From: Lachnospiraceae bacterium
GTDB taxonomy: Bacteria > Bacillota > Clostridia > Lachnospirales > Lachnospiraceae
Direction of reading: 5' to 3'
Assembly: GCA_910573755.1 (NCBI GenBank)
Contig: CAJTBO010000022.1
Location: forward strand, 1-64,000
Length of the DNA stretch: 64,000 bases
A program made the translations under genes and the position numbers. Positions 44,977-53,771 of this stretch are shown here, piece by piece. Positions within the stretch are counted from its first letter, which is position 1; each line of letters opens with the position of its first letter. The notes below the pieces were generated by a model that saw nothing but the letters and a program-made list of their open reading frames with translations, did not search any database and was not told where the DNA came from.

Positions 44977-46161
44977 CTATTCAACCTCTTTATGATATGC
45001 TGCGGTGTGCTGATTGCTTGTGTAATCTGCAATGCTGTGTGAAGCGGGTGTGTATGTCAGCACGCCCGTTAATTTATTGGCAACTTCAAGATTGCTGTTC
45101 GGGTACAAATGCCCGTATGTTCCTAAAGTGGTCTGTATCTTCTCATGCCCTAAACGCTCTTTAATCAAAAGCGGGTTTTCTCCCATGCTGATTAAAAGGG
45201 AAGCGTGGGAATGTCTTAACGCATGGATTTTGATACGGTGTACGCCTGCAAGCCCGGCAAGTTTTTCTAAGGCTCTTGGAAGTGTGTGCTTACTGGTAGG
45301 AATACCGTTGTAGCTCAATACCAGATCGCAGCCTTTTAGGACTTTCTGCTGAACTTCACGCCACGCCTGCAATTCTTTTAAGGTGTCCGTGTCAATATAG
45401 ATTGTACGGACGCTTGCCTGCGTCTTTGGTTCAACAAACTTGTAATCGTCCATTGACTTATAGTACAGGGTCTTTGTTATGCTTAAAAGCCCTGTTTCAA
45501 AATCAATGTCAGACCATTGCAGGGCAGCGGCTTCGCCAATCCGTAAACCTGTCATAAACAGTACCCAAAAGGAAATGAAAAGGTAGTGTTCGTAATAATC
45601 GCCCTTATAGAGCAGGGAAATCACTTTCTGAAATTCTTCCAACGTCCAGAAATCAACCTTTGTCTTTTTGCTTTTGATGTTGCCTATCATTCGGGACGGG
45701 TTCTTTTTTGCAATTCCCAGAACAATCGCCCGGTCAAATGCAATAGACAACATACCCTGTACGATACGGATATAGTTGGGGCTAAATTCTTTCGCAAGCT
45801 CCAACTGCCAATTCTGCACGTTGATAGGTTCTATCTCGTCCGTTGCCATTTTGTAGAAGTATGCGAAGTGCTTCTGAATGGTGGAACGGCGGTTCAAGTA
45901 GGTGCTTTCCTTTACCTGTGTTTTGTACCACGGGAGATAAGTTTCCTCAATGAACGTCTGGAAAGAAATTGTTTCCTTTTTGGCGGTCAGTTCTTCGGTG
46001 GAAGTGAGGACAAGTTTTGAATATTCTTCCCTTGCTTCCTTTTTTGTCTTAAAGCCGCTTCGGTATTTCTGTATCTGTTTACCTGTTATCGGATTGTAGC
46101 CTAAGTTTGCTCTAAAATAATATGTTCCGTTATCTGCTTTCTTAATTGGGTCTTTTGCCAT
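44977..46161 (-). CDS. int: Tyrosine recombinase (Tn916-type integrase)
   Basis: This 394-residue site-specific recombinase catalyses integration and excision of the element. Residues about 10-50 form the arm-binding AP2-like domain (NGTYYFRANLGYNPITGKQ), then a SAM-like core-binding domain, then the catalytic domain with Arg in MTGLRIGEAAAL, His-Arg in HALRHSHASLL and the nucleophile Tyr in TLGTYGHLYP. I start it at ATG 46161 (AAGGAGTG upstream); a longer frame to 46197 overlaps the DUF3173 gene. It is convergent with guaA and 80 bases from its stop, placing the attachment site at the guaA 3' end. Confidence 0.95.
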   Translation of the reverse strand: MAKDPIKKADNGTYYFRANLGYNPITGKQIQKYRSGFKTKKEAREEYSKLVLTSTEELTAKKETISFQTFIEETYLPWYKTQVKESTYLNRRSTIQKHFAYFYKMATDEIEPINVQNWQLELAKEFSPNYIRIVQGMLSIAFDRAIVLGIAKKNPSRMIGNIKSKKTKVDFWTLEEFQKVISLLYKGDYYEHYLFISFWVLFMTGLRIGEAAALQWSDIDFETGLLSITKTLYYKSMDDYKFVEPKTQASVRTIYIDTDTLKELQAWREVQQKVLKGCDLVLSYNGIPTSKHTLPRALEKLAGLAGVHRIKIHALRHSHASLLISMGENPLLIKERLGHEKIQTTLGTYGHLYPNSNLEVANKLTGVLTYTPASHSIADYTSNQHTAAYHKEVE

Positions 46162-46172
46162 AATTTCACTCC

Positions 46173-46391
46173 TTACATAGATGTGCAAGAAGTACATTCA
46201 GCCTGTCCGTTTGGAAATGTAATACCCAATAATTCTTCCACGGCTTCCCTCGGTACACGGTCTAATTTCCGGGACTGATAGTATGTATGCCCTTTGGAAA
46301 TCATAAGTTTTTTTGCTTCCCGTATAATGTCAGCCGCAAAAGAAGTCCCATAACCCAGAGCAATTAAATCTTTTTTGGTTACGGTTATCAT
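46173..46391 (-). CDS. DUF3173 protein, excisionase-position regulator
   Basis: This 72-residue protein of the DUF3173 family is almost always found directly upstream of Tn916-type integrases in Firmicute conjugative elements. The visible pattern is MITVTKKDLIALGYG, IIREAKKLMISKG and RVPREAVEELLGI, suggesting a small helix-turn-helix DNA-binding protein. It probably acts as excisionase or int regulator. The GGAGGG ribosome site is strong and the 3' end lies 11 bases before the int start, so both are cotranscribed. Confidence 0.85.
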   Translation of the reverse strand: MITVTKKDLIALGYGTSFAADIIREAKKLMISKGHTYYQSRKLDRVPREAVEELLGITFPNGQAECTSCTSM

Positions 46392-46588
46392 AGCCCTCCT
46401 TTCCTAGACCAGATAATGAAACCTCAATATCTTGTCTACGATCATAACAGATTTTCAGCAAAAATGCGCTATAAATTTTATTTTTTTTCAAAAAAGTTGA
46501 GTAAGGCAGGCAAAACGGACGGCTTGGCAGCTCCACGGGACTTGCACCCCTCTCATTCTTATGAGTAGCCGTGTCATACGGGTGTATC

Positions 46589-46597
46589 ATTATACCA
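46589..46597 (-). promoter_or_regulatory. Extended -10 promoter for DUF3173-int
   Basis: On the minus strand TGGTATAAT (46597-46589) is a perfect extended -10 element. No good -35 box is seen 17 bases upstream, which extended -10 promoters tolerate. Confidence 0.5.
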
Positions 46598-46822
46598 ATA
46601 TGCGGGTCATGGCGGCGGCAGTTTCCTCTTGCCGCCTGCGGTGCGCTAATAGTATCGCTTGCCCTTTGCCGGGGTCTTGGCGTATCAGCCCGCAGGCTCG
46701 CCGCATATTGAACGTGTCCGATTGCCCTATGCTGCGCCGTGCGCTTTCTTTGTCAAAGTTCTTGGGGCTTGTCAGCCCGCAAAGGCACACCATGAAGATG
46801 TACTTTTGCGGAATGGCAAGAA

Positions 46823-46848
46823 ACGGCGGGCGGTCATGCCCGCCCGTG
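46823..46848 (-). terminator. Hairpin after the HTH gene
   Basis: GGCGGGC and GCCCGCC form a perfect GC stem, followed on the minus strand by GTTTCTT. It lies 28 bases after the stop of the HTH gene and probably ends the sigma-HTH transcript. Confidence 0.55.
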
Positions 46849-46875
46849 CTTTCCTGTCCTCTTTTTTCCTGCCTT

Positions 46876-47136
46876 TTAAGCCACGCTAAAGGTCATAACC
46901 TTTATAATCAGCTTGGTTTCCAGTCTGCGCCGCAACTCCATATCTAACCACGGGTGGGGGCAGCCTGCTTCATCATACATGGTTCGTGTTGACAGTGTTG
47001 TGATGTAGCCCTCGTAATGCTTCAACACGGTATTCATAGCGTCCACGTCCCCGGAAACAGCCGACACAATGACGGGGTAAGGGAGTAAACCGTTACCGCC
47101 CTGTAAGTGCGGCGTGTTGGAAGTCGTTTCATTCAT
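46876..47136 (-). CDS. ICE helix-turn-helix protein (HTH_16 type)
   Basis: This 86-residue protein of the small conjugative-transposon HTH family that regularly follows the element's sigma factor carries LPYPVIVSAVSGDVDAMNTVLKHYEGYI, the typical N-terminal helical segment. It overlaps the end of the sigma gene. I prefer the second ATG (47136), which is 8 bases from GGAGGG, over the first (47142), which is too close. It probably works with the sigma factor in controlling transfer genes. Confidence 0.82.
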   Translation of the reverse strand: MNETTSNTPHLQGGNGLLPYPVIVSAVSGDVDAMNTVLKHYEGYITTLSTRTMYDEAGCPHPWLDMELRRRLETKLIIKVMTFSVA

Positions 47137-47554
47137 CAGCATTTCCCTCCATGAATTTTTTTAGTTCCTGTAAAGAGCTTGTCCGGCGGTAGGCTACCGT
47201 CCGGCGCAAAAGGTTCAAGTGCGCTGCGATTTCCGGGTCGTTCATTCCCAAAAAGTAATACAGCAGAATGATTTCAAGCCTGTCCTGCGGCAAAGTCTTT
47301 AGTGCTTCGGCTAGAAGCTCGTCCGCTATGAAAATCTCAAAGCCCCTCGCTTCAAAACGGTATGTATCTTTGAAATACTCGTCCCATGCACTTAACTGTG
47401 CAAGCGTTCCCTGTGGCAGCATGGAAAAGGGTATCTCATACTGCCTAAGTACGTTCATGCGTCTGTGGTAATCCCTGCTTTCGTTCCTCAATATGCGTTT
47501 GCAGTATGCGTCAAAGGTATGCTGCTTGTGCTTTTCTTTCGGGTCTGGCTTCAT
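47129..47554 (-). CDS. ICE sigma-70 family sigma factor
   Basis: This 141-residue orphan sigma-like protein is of the Tn916 ORF8/CTn type. The C-terminal region 4 helix-turn-helix is visible in LPQDRLEIILLYYFLGMNDPEIAAHLNLLRRTV. I start it at 47554, where GGAGGTG precedes ATG; an open frame continues to 47698 without a site. It is thought to direct polymerase to ICE promoters together with the downstream HTH protein. Confidence 0.85.
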   Translation of the reverse strand: MKPDPKEKHKQHTFDAYCKRILRNESRDYHRRMNVLRQYEIPFSMLPQGTLAQLSAWDEYFKDTYRFEARGFEIFIADELLAEALKTLPQDRLEIILLYYFLGMNDPEIAAHLNLLRRTVAYRRTSSLQELKKFMEGNADE

Positions 47555-48204
47555 GCTGCCACCTCCCCATGCCTGCGGAAAAAGTCTGTGCTTTTTTCCT
47601 GTGCTGTTACTACTACGCACTGGAAAGCGAAAATGGCAAACTTTTTTAAAAAAAATTTCAAAAAGTTTTCGACAAAGCATAAAAAAGCCCGGCTGCAAGT
47701 GGTTATCAGTCGGGTGTGTTTAGTGGGGTGTTTTCGTTGGTAAATCAGCGTTCTCCGTGCAACGTGCGGGGTGCTTTTTCGGGTGTGCCTGCCACAAAAA
47801 TTTTTTTTACGGATTGGCTGCACCTCCTTGATTTTTTGGAAAGGTCTAGTGCCGTTTTCCAGTAAAAATATTACAGTTCCAATATCACGTTTCTATCATG
47901 TTTGTATCGGGATTGTATCAAGCCTTTCATCAAAGAATGACATTTTTATCCATATATCGGAAATGACGGGTAGACTTTTTCCATGATTTTCAAAAACTTT
48001 TCTTCCCGTTTGCCATTTCGGGCTTCCAGTGCGTAGTAGGTACAGGGGGAAGAATAGCAAGCATAGGGATTGAGTACCCAATCCCGTAAAATTCCCAATC
48101 CCCGCCCGGCGGGACTTGTGGAAATTTTGCTTGTTGGGAAGTGTCCCAAACCCTCTGTATTTTAAGGGTTTTACCCTCTTAGAAAACGGAAAGGAAGCGG
48201 AGCT
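47555..48204. other. Non-coding mob region with inverted repeats
   Basis: This 650-base non-coding region lies between the divergent sigma and mobC genes. It contains a 32-base imperfect inverted repeat (47610-47642 with 48008-48039, sharing CTACTACGCACTGG) and the oriT-like element at 48051-48156. The segment is rich in short palindromes. I see no gene in it. Confidence 0.6.
48051..48156 (+). repeat. oriT-like element, copy 1
   Basis: This 106-base sequence is repeated in inverted orientation at 59185-59290 with only a few differences. It contains three hairpins: GGGATTG with CAATCCC, a CCCG/CGGG stem, and TTGGGA with TCCCAA. It sits 49 bases upstream of mobC and the relaxase gene, the usual position of an origin of transfer. 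No nick site can be proven from the sequence. Confidence 0.7.
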
Positions 48205-48534
48205 ATGGCAGAAAGAAAAAGAGCTGTCCAGTTAAAGTTTTATGTGACGGAGCAGGAGCGCATATTGATTGAGGAAAAAATGAAGCTGCTGCAAACGGAC
48301 AACTTGGGGGCATACCTGCGGAAAATGGCGATTGACGGTTACATCATTCAGTTAGACTATTCCGCAATCAAGGAGCAGACGGCAGAGATACAGAAAGTGG
48401 GCGTGAACGTGAACCAGATAGCAAGGCGTGTCAATTCCACCGGGAACGCCTATAAAGAGGACTTGGAAGAAATAAAGGGGGCATTGGAGAAGATATGGCA
48501 GTTACAAAGATACACCCTATCAAAACTACGCTGA
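48205..48534 (+). CDS. mobC: MobC relaxosome accessory protein
   Basis: This 109-residue MobC-family protein binds near oriT and helps the relaxase open the DNA. The N-terminus is a ribbon-helix-helix (KRAVQLKFYVTEQER), followed by YLRKMAIDGYI and the conserved VNVNQIARRVNSTGN segment. It has an AAGGAAGCGGAG site. Its 3' end overlaps the relaxase start by 40 bases, so translation is coupled. Confidence 0.92.
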   Translation: MAERKRAVQLKFYVTEQERILIEEKMKLLQTDNLGAYLRKMAIDGYIIQLDYSAIKEQTAEIQKVGVNVNQIARRVNSTGNAYKEDLEEIKGALEKIWQLQRYTLSKLR

Positions 48535-49841
48535 ATAAGGCGATTGACTATATCTGCAATCCCGATAAGACGGACGACAAGATTTTGATTTCCTCCTACG
48601 GCTGCTCTTATGAAACAGCAGATATTGAGTTTGGCTTTACACTCTCAAAGGCAAGGGACAAGGGGGACAACCTCGGACACCACTTGATACAGTCTTTTGC
48701 GCCGGGAGAGGTCAGCTATGAGGAAGCCCACCGCATAGGAAAGGAGCTTGCGGACAAGGTTCTGGGCGGCAAGTATGAGTATGTATTGACTACCCACATA
48801 GACAAGGGGCATATCCATAACCATATCATTTTCTGCTCGGTTGATTTTGTCACGCACCGCAAGTATGTTTCCAACAAGAAAAGCTATTACCAGATAAGAA
48901 ATGAGAGTGACAGGCTGTGCAAAGAACACGGATTGTCAGTCGTCACGCCGGGGCAGAATAAGGGAAAGAAATATGCGGAATGGGACGCTGAACGGAAAGG
49001 CACAAGTTGGAAAGCGAAGCTGAAAGCCGTGATTGATGATACAATCCCCAAAGCGAAAGATTTTGAAGATTTCCTGCGGCTCATGGAAGCGGCAGGCTAT
49101 GAGATCAAGCGGGGGAAGTACGTTTCATTCCGTGCGCCGGGGCAGGAACGCTTTACACGCTCTAAGACACTAGGGGAAGCCTACACGGTGGAAGCCATAA
49201 CGGAGAGGATTGCCGGGACATACCGGGCGAAGCCGAAAGCGTTAAGGCAGGAAAAAGCGGGTATCTCCATGCTGATTGACATTCAGAACAGTATCAAGGA
49301 GGCAGAAAGTAAAGGCTACGAACAGTGGGCGAAAATACACAATCTGAAACAGGCGGCAAAGACTTTGAATTTCCTCACGGAGCATGACATTTCAGAGTAT
49401 GAACAGTTGCAGGCGGTTCTTGATGAAGTGCATACGGAGAGCGAACAGACCGCCGCCACGCTGAAAGGCTTGGAAAAGAGGTTGTCCGACATATCCCTTT
49501 TGATGAAAAACATATCCGCATATCAACAGACAAAGGCGGTCTATGCGGAATACAAAAAGGCAAAGGACAAAGAAAAATTCCTGCGGGGGAAAGAAAGCAG
49601 TATCATCATTCACGAAGCAGCCGCTAAGACGTTGCAGGCGGCAAGGAACGGCGGGAAGCTGCCCGACTTCAAGAAGCTGCACACGGAGTATAAGGAGCTG
49701 ACAGAGAAAAAGGATAAGCTGTATCAAGAGTACGGAAAGCTAAAAAAGAAAGTGAAACAGTATGATATGATTAAGCAGAACGTAGACAGCATTTTGCGGC
49801 AGGCGAAGCAGCCGGAACGGGACAGGCAGACAGAGAGGTAA
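48495..49841 (+). CDS. Relaxase/mobilization nuclease (MOBP-like)
   Basis: This 448-residue relaxase would nick oriT and lead the transferred strand into the recipient. The N-terminal nuclease domain (about 1-230) shows HHLIQSFAPGEVS, the motif III histidines in HIDKGHIHNHIIFCSVDF and a Tyr-containing N-terminus (AIDYICN). The C-terminal half is coiled-coil-rich. It is on the plus strand while nearly all other ICE genes here are on the minus strand, which may mean this module was inverted. Together with mobC and oriT it forms a complete mobilization unit. Confidence 0.92.
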   Translation: MAVTKIHPIKTTLNKAIDYICNPDKTDDKILISSYGCSYETADIEFGFTLSKARDKGDNLGHHLIQSFAPGEVSYEEAHRIGKELADKVLGGKYEYVLTTHIDKGHIHNHIIFCSVDFVTHRKYVSNKKSYYQIRNESDRLCKEHGLSVVTPGQNKGKKYAEWDAERKGTSWKAKLKAVIDDTIPKAKDFEDFLRLMEAAGYEIKRGKYVSFRAPGQERFTRSKTLGEAYTVEAITERIAGTYRAKPKALRQEKAGISMLIDIQNSIKEAESKGYEQWAKIHNLKQAAKTLNFLTEHDISEYEQLQAVLDEVHTESEQTAATLKGLEKRLSDISLLMKNISAYQQTKAVYAEYKKAKDKEKFLRGKESSIIIHEAAAKTLQAARNGGKLPDFKKLHTEYKELTEKKDKLYQEYGKLKKKVKQYDMIKQNVDSILRQAKQPERDRQTER

Positions 49842-49954
49842 TGCGGACAGTTAGGACGGCGTGTAAGGCGTTTTAAGGGCGTTTTGTAACGCAGGCAGGG
49901 GGAAACCATTGCCGCCCGGAAAGGGCTTCTAAGTATCCACAAGAGCAGAAAAAG

Positions 49955-49996
49955 ACACCGGGAAATGACGGTCTATCAATCGTCATTTCCCGGTGT
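49955..49996. terminator. Bidirectional terminator between relaxase and wHTH genes
   Basis: A perfect 16-base stem (49955-49970 with 49981-49996) encloses a 10-base loop. It abuts the stop codon of the minus-strand winged-helix gene and follows the relaxase gene, so it can stop both convergent transcripts. Confidence 0.75.
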
Positions 49997-50410
49997 TTAT
50001 GCACTGAATTTATAGCCGACACCTAACACGGTTTTTATATAGGTCGGGTTTTTGCTGTCCGGCTCTATTTTTTTCCGTAGGTTATAAATCACGTTGACAA
50101 CGCTTGAATGGCAGCTCTCGCTATCCATGTTCCAAACAGCTTCAAATATCTGCGTTTGCGTGAACACAATTCCCGGATTGGAAGCAAGGAATATAAGGGT
50201 ACTGTATTCAAGGCGGGTAAGGTGTATCTCTTTTCCATTCTGAAATACCCGATGTTGATATAATCTTATTTCCAGTTCCGAAAAAGTGAGTATTTGAGAG
50301 TATGGCGGCTGTATAGTTTCCAACTGTAAGTTATTAGCAAGGGTGGCTATAACTTTTTCAACTGCCTTTTCTTCTTTATCATCAAATGTAAGTATAATTA
50401 TTTTTCCTAT
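49997..50410 (-). CDS. Winged-helix regulator with ATA (or TTG) start
   Basis: The C-terminal 100 residues are an OmpR/PhoB DNA-binding domain (LTRLEYSTLIFLASNPG, FEAVWNMDSESCHSSVVNVIYNLRKKI, VLGVGYKF) without a receiver domain. A strong AGGAGG lies at about 50417-50422, and the first codon at the right distance is ATA (50410), opening a 137-codon frame (GKIIILTFDDKEEKA). ATA is a rare start; it may be a mutated ATG, and a TTG at 50323 is the next option. The gene lies just downstream of the tet gene and may regulate or be coexpressed with it. Confidence 0.65.
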   Translation of the reverse strand: MGKIIILTFDDKEEKAVEKVIATLANNLQLETIQPPYSQILTFSELEIRLYQHRVFQNGKEIHLTRLEYSTLIFLASNPGIVFTQTQIFEAVWNMDSESCHSSVVNVIYNLRKKIEPDSKNPTYIKTVLGVGYKFSA

Positions 50411-50459
50411 GTTGCCACCTCCTAATTTTCAGCTTTTTTCTGTTGCTTAGATAGTTTTA

Positions 50460-52400
50460 TTACGCTTCATTAGAAAGGTGTTCAGTTTTTTTATTAAACA
50501 TATGGCGTACTTTATCTATTCGGCTATTGGGGCGGCGTGATTGAATAACTGGTTCACAAGCAGCAGCTTGATAGCCTTTTAATTCTGTCAAACAAACTGC
50601 TTGCCCATTTGTATATAGAGTTAAAGCATTACGGTATGCACTAATACAACGTACAGGAATATGTCCCGTAAAAATGACTTCATCATTTTTCGGTTGGCTT
50701 GTTTCAATAATTGCACAGTATTGTGGTGCGTCGTTATATGCACGGGAAAGATATTCCTGCGGTGTAAAAAGAGTAAACGAAAGATACGGCTCTAATAATT
50801 GCGTTCCAGTTTTTTTCAATACTTGTTCCAGTACAATAGGGGCAAGGAAGCGAAAATCTGCGGGAGTGCTGACAGGGCTGTAATAAACACCATATTCAAA
50901 ACAAATTTTACAATCTGTTACTTTCCAACCATACAATCCCTGCTCCAATCCATAATCAATACCGTCCATTACTGCATTTTGGAAACTTTGGTTTAAGTAA
51001 CCGAGGGAAACTTTGCTTTCGTACTGTATTCCGCTGCCTATTGGAAGCGGAGTTACCGATAAGCCAATCGACGCCCAAAAAGGATTTGGCGGCACTTCAA
51101 TATGAATCGTATAATCTGCCTTTTGTAATGGCTTTTCCAGATAAATAACCGTAGGCTCTTTGACGTTTATGTCTATATGGTATTTTTCAGTCAGCAGAGA
51201 ACAGATAACTTCTAACTGCACCGTTCCTAAAAAAGAAATGATGATTTCATGTGTTATCGTATCAACATAATAACGTAAAAGGGGATCTGTATCTGCAATT
51301 TCTGTAAGAGCGTCCAATAAATACTCTCTTTGTTCTGGTTTTATCGGTTCAATCATTGTCCGCAGCATGGGTACAGGATTGTCATTCCATGCGTTGCATG
51401 GCAACATTTTTTCGTTTCCCACAATATCATTCAATTTTAATGTATCGTTAGGCAAAATAACAATATCTCCGGAACAGGCAATTTCCGTCTGTATCATTTC
51501 TCCATTTGAAGGAATATACATTTCAGTAAGTTTCATTTTCTTCTTTTCTGACAATATAATGGTATCCCGTAAGTGTAATGTTCCACTGTAAAGGCGTAAA
51601 TAGGCTAATCTCTGCTTTCGGTCTGTATATTCGATTTTGAAAACACTTCCGCATAGTTCTGACTGGCTTTTATCCATTTCGGAACAAAAAATATCTGAAA
51701 TGACTTCAATGAGTTGTTGTGTCCCTATGTTGTTTTTTGCACTTCCATGATATATAGGAAACAAAGAACCTTTCTGAACCTGTCCATATTCTTCCTGTTT
51801 TAATTCCTGTACCGTCAATGTTTCCCCTGTAATATACTTTTCTAAAAGTCTGTCATTTCCTGCAATTACAGCGTCCCATTTTTCTAAATCCGTGATATTT
51901 TCCAGTGATACTTCTGGAGTCAATGTTACATTCTGCATAATGATAATATCAGTCGAAAGTTTTTCTTTGATATTTTGATAAGTATTATGCAGGTTAATTC
52001 CGTACTGGTCTATCTTGTTTATAAAAATGATTGTTGGTATATTCATTTTTTGGAGTGCATGGAATAGTATCCGGGTTTGAGCCTGTACACCGTCTTTCGC
52101 AGAAATCACTAAAACTGCCCCGTCAAGAACAGACAAAGAACGATATACTTCTGTTAAAAAATCCATATGTCCGGGAGTGTCTACAATATTGATTTTGTAG
52201 CCGTTCCAGTTGAAAGAAGTAACGGCTGCCTGAATGGTAATTCCACGCTGACGTTCCAAAAACATAGTGTCTGTCCTTGTCGTTCCCTTATCTACGCTAC
52301 CTAATTCTAAAATCGCTCCACTTGTATAAAGCAGGCTTTCCGTTAAGGTCGTCTTTCCTGCGTCTACATGGGCGAGAATGCCGATATTGATTATTTTCAT
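50460..52400 (-). CDS. tet: Tetracycline resistance ribosomal protection protein
   Basis: This 646-residue EF-G-like GTPase of the Tet(M)/Tet(O)/Tet(W) class dislodges tetracycline from the ribosome. The P-loop is AHVDAGKTT (residues about 10-18), with [12 protein letters not shown] and the C-terminal [15 protein letters not shown]-like tail (here [17 protein letters not shown]). I start it at 52400, where the ATG follows GGAGGA at tet(M)-like spacing. Parts look closest to Tet(W) ([14 protein letters not shown]) and others to Tet(M)/Tet(O), so the allele class cannot be fixed here; a divergent or mosaic gene is possible. It has an attenuator leader. Confidence 0.96.
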   Translation of the reverse strand: MKIINIGILAHVDAGKTTLTESLLYTSGAILELGSVDKGTTRTDTMFLERQRGITIQAAVTSFNWNGYKINIVDTPGHMDFLTEVYRSLSVLDGAVLVISAKDGVQAQTRILFHALQKMNIPTIIFINKIDQYGINLHNTYQNIKEKLSTDIIIMQNVTLTPEVSLENITDLEKWDAVIAGNDRLLEKYITGETLTVQELKQEEYGQVQKGSLFPIYHGSAKNNIGTQQLIEVISDIFCSEMDKSQSELCGSVFKIEYTDRKQRLAYLRLYSGTLHLRDTIILSEKKKMKLTEMYIPSNGEMIQTEIACSGDIVILPNDTLKLNDIVGNEKMLPCNAWNDNPVPMLRTMIEPIKPEQREYLLDALTEIADTDPLLRYYVDTITHEIIISFLGTVQLEVICSLLTEKYHIDINVKEPTVIYLEKPLQKADYTIHIEVPPNPFWASIGLSVTPLPIGSGIQYESKVSLGYLNQSFQNAVMDGIDYGLEQGLYGWKVTDCKICFEYGVYYSPVSTPADFRFLAPIVLEQVLKKTGTQLLEPYLSFTLFTPQEYLSRAYNDAPQYCAIIETSQPKNDEVIFTGHIPVRCISAYRNALTLYTNGQAVCLTELKGYQAAACEPVIQSRRPNSRIDKVRHMFNKKTEHLSNEA

Positions 52401-52440
52401 GTAATTGTCCTCCATTCAAAGCCCTAAAGGGCATAAAAAT

Positions 52441-52700
52441 CCCCAGCAGTAAAATACTTTTACCACTGGGGAAATATATTTATGGACATATATACATGAC
52501 AAACTGGCAGGCAGTAATAGTCAATTTAGATACGTCAAAATCTATAAAGTAAAAGTATTCTTAAATTGGGTACAAAAAACAAACCTCATTTTAAAGAGGC
52601 ATTTTAAAATTCTTTGTTCCCACTATTTGATTATAGTTTTATTTAAGAATACCTTGCCGCATATTTTTTAACTCCCTTTTTTTAGGATATAAGCATTATA
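52441..52700 (-). promoter_or_regulatory. tet(M)-type promoter and transcription attenuator
   Basis: An extended -10 (TGCTATAAT, TATAAT at 52700-52695) starts a leader of about 290 bases. It contains a short leader peptide gene (52639-52662), complementary segments (GGTATTCTTAAA and TTTAAGAATAC) and a terminator-type hairpin at 52441-52471 followed by T residues just before the tet ribosome site. The layout matches the known tet(M) leader, in which tetracycline-slowed ribosomes let polymerase read through. Confidence 0.85.
52639..52662 (-). CDS. tet leader peptide (7 residues)
   Basis: ATG at 52662 after AAAGGGAG encodes MRQGILK and a stop. The same leader occurs upstream of tet(M). Its translation couples ribosome stalling to the attenuator; the peptide itself has no other known role. 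Confidence 0.7.
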   Translation of the reverse strand: MRQGILK

Positions 52701-52848
52701 GCATATCAATTTGTAAAAAGAAAGAGCTAAAAAGAGAAATTCACGGAATAGTGTTAATTTCAACATAGTATACATCTGTTATGCAGAGTTAATATAAACA
52801 AAAAAAGGGGAATAGCAATCCTCAGACTACTATCCCCCGGCATTTCAT

Positions 52849-53058
52849 TTACTCCATATCTTCAGCAGGCAGAAACACAAGCTCTGCAAATTTTTCCTCG
52901 GTCAGTTTCTTCAGCTTTTCCGCTGTGTGTTCTGCAAGCTCCTGTATCTCCGTTTCCATGTAGGGCAGGGCGGCGGTCATTGCTGCCACCGTGTCAGCCC
53001 TTGTTTTCCTCCTGTAACAGCAGATAAGGTTGATTTCCTCAAATGTAAATTGTCCCAT
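52849..53058 (-). CDS. Transposon-transfer assisting protein (TTRAP family)
   Basis: This 69-residue protein begins MGQFTFEEINLICCY, the signature of the TTRAP family (PF14203) found in Firmicute conjugative elements. It is predicted to be helical and its role in transfer is unknown in detail. It is the last gene of the minus-strand block 53063-58529 and starts 4 bases after the preceding stop. Confidence 0.85.
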   Translation of the reverse strand: MGQFTFEEINLICCYRRKTRADTVAAMTAALPYMETEIQELAEHTAEKLKKLTEEKFAELVFLPAEDME

Positions 53059-53062
53059 GCTC

Positions 53063-53767
53063 CTATACCTCCAATCCCTTGTTTTTGGTCTTTGCCGCCT
53101 GCTTTTTCGGGGCGATCTTTACGGTTTCTTTGTCCTGTGCAAGCTGCGCCCGCAGGGACGGCTTTTTCTCTTTGCCGGACAGTTTTTCGATATGCGCCTT
53201 TATGTCGCCGCTTTTGAAATGCTCCCGGCTGTGCTTCTCGTCCCTAAGTATGGTCTGCAAGGCGGCGGGGTCTTTGGGCTGTTCTTCAAAGCGTACAAAT
53301 TTCCCTAAGTTCGGGTCAGCGTCCCCGGTAATGCGCCTTTCGGCTTCCTGCGTCCGTTCCCCGTTCTCATAGATGAGCTTGGTATTTCCGGCAGGTACGG
53401 AAACGTCCTTGACGTGTTCGTAGAGCTTTTTATAGTCCAGTTCGTATAGGTTGCCCGTTACCCTGCCTTTCTCAATGCCCGTCAGCTCCACCGCATAGGC
53501 AAGTATCTTGTCCCTTGTCTGCTCGGCGTAAAAGCAGAACGTGTTATGCTCCCGTGAACCTTTGATGAAAGTGTCACGCTCCCGCAAGCACCATGTTCCG
53601 GCGGGGCGGCATAACCAGAGCTGCTTTTTGTCCTCCGGGTTCGGGCTTTTCGCCGCCTGCTTTAGCGTTTCCATGTCTATGTCAAAATCAGACTGGAAGT
53701 GTTGTGTATGGGTCTGCATGATTGCTTTGAGGGACTTTAATATATCCACGTTTTCAAATTTCTGCAT
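53063..53767 (-). CDS. ICE hypothetical protein with polyvalent-type C-terminus
   Basis: This 234-residue soluble protein matches no functional family I can name. It is typical of the anti-restriction/transfer block of Tn1549-like elements. The C-terminal 35 residues (KKPSLRAQLAQDKE followed by Lys/Ala-rich sequence) nearly duplicate the end of the adjacent 1585-residue protein, suggesting a shared signal or interaction tag. The AAAGGAG site overlaps the upstream gene's 3' end. Confidence 0.75.
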   Translation of the reverse strand: MQKFENVDILKSLKAIMQTHTQHFQSDFDIDMETLKQAAKSPNPEDKKQLWLCRPAGTWCLRERDTFIKGSREHNTFCFYAEQTRDKILAYAVELTGIEKGRVTGNLYELDYKKLYEHVKDVSVPAGNTKLIYENGERTQEAERRITGDADPNLGKFVRFEEQPKDPAALQTILRDEKHSREHFKSGDIKAHIEKLSGKEKKPSLRAQLAQDKETVKIAPKKQAAKTKNKGLEV

Positions 53768-53771
53768 GGGG

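Larger units (their letters stand above)
46392..46875. other. Non-coding ICE regulatory region
   Basis: This 480-base gap contains an extended -10 promoter for the DUF3173-int genes (46589-46597, minus strand) and a GC hairpin at 46823-46848. A 67-codon minus-strand frame at 46590-46793 has no ribosome site and I do not call it. The promoter-proximal 200 bases of the message are untranslated and could carry regulation. Confidence 0.5.

Noticed and set aside
46590-46793. 67-codon minus-strand frame in the int regulatory region
   Set aside because: No ribosome site, and it lies upstream of the extended -10 promoter; not supportable as a gene.
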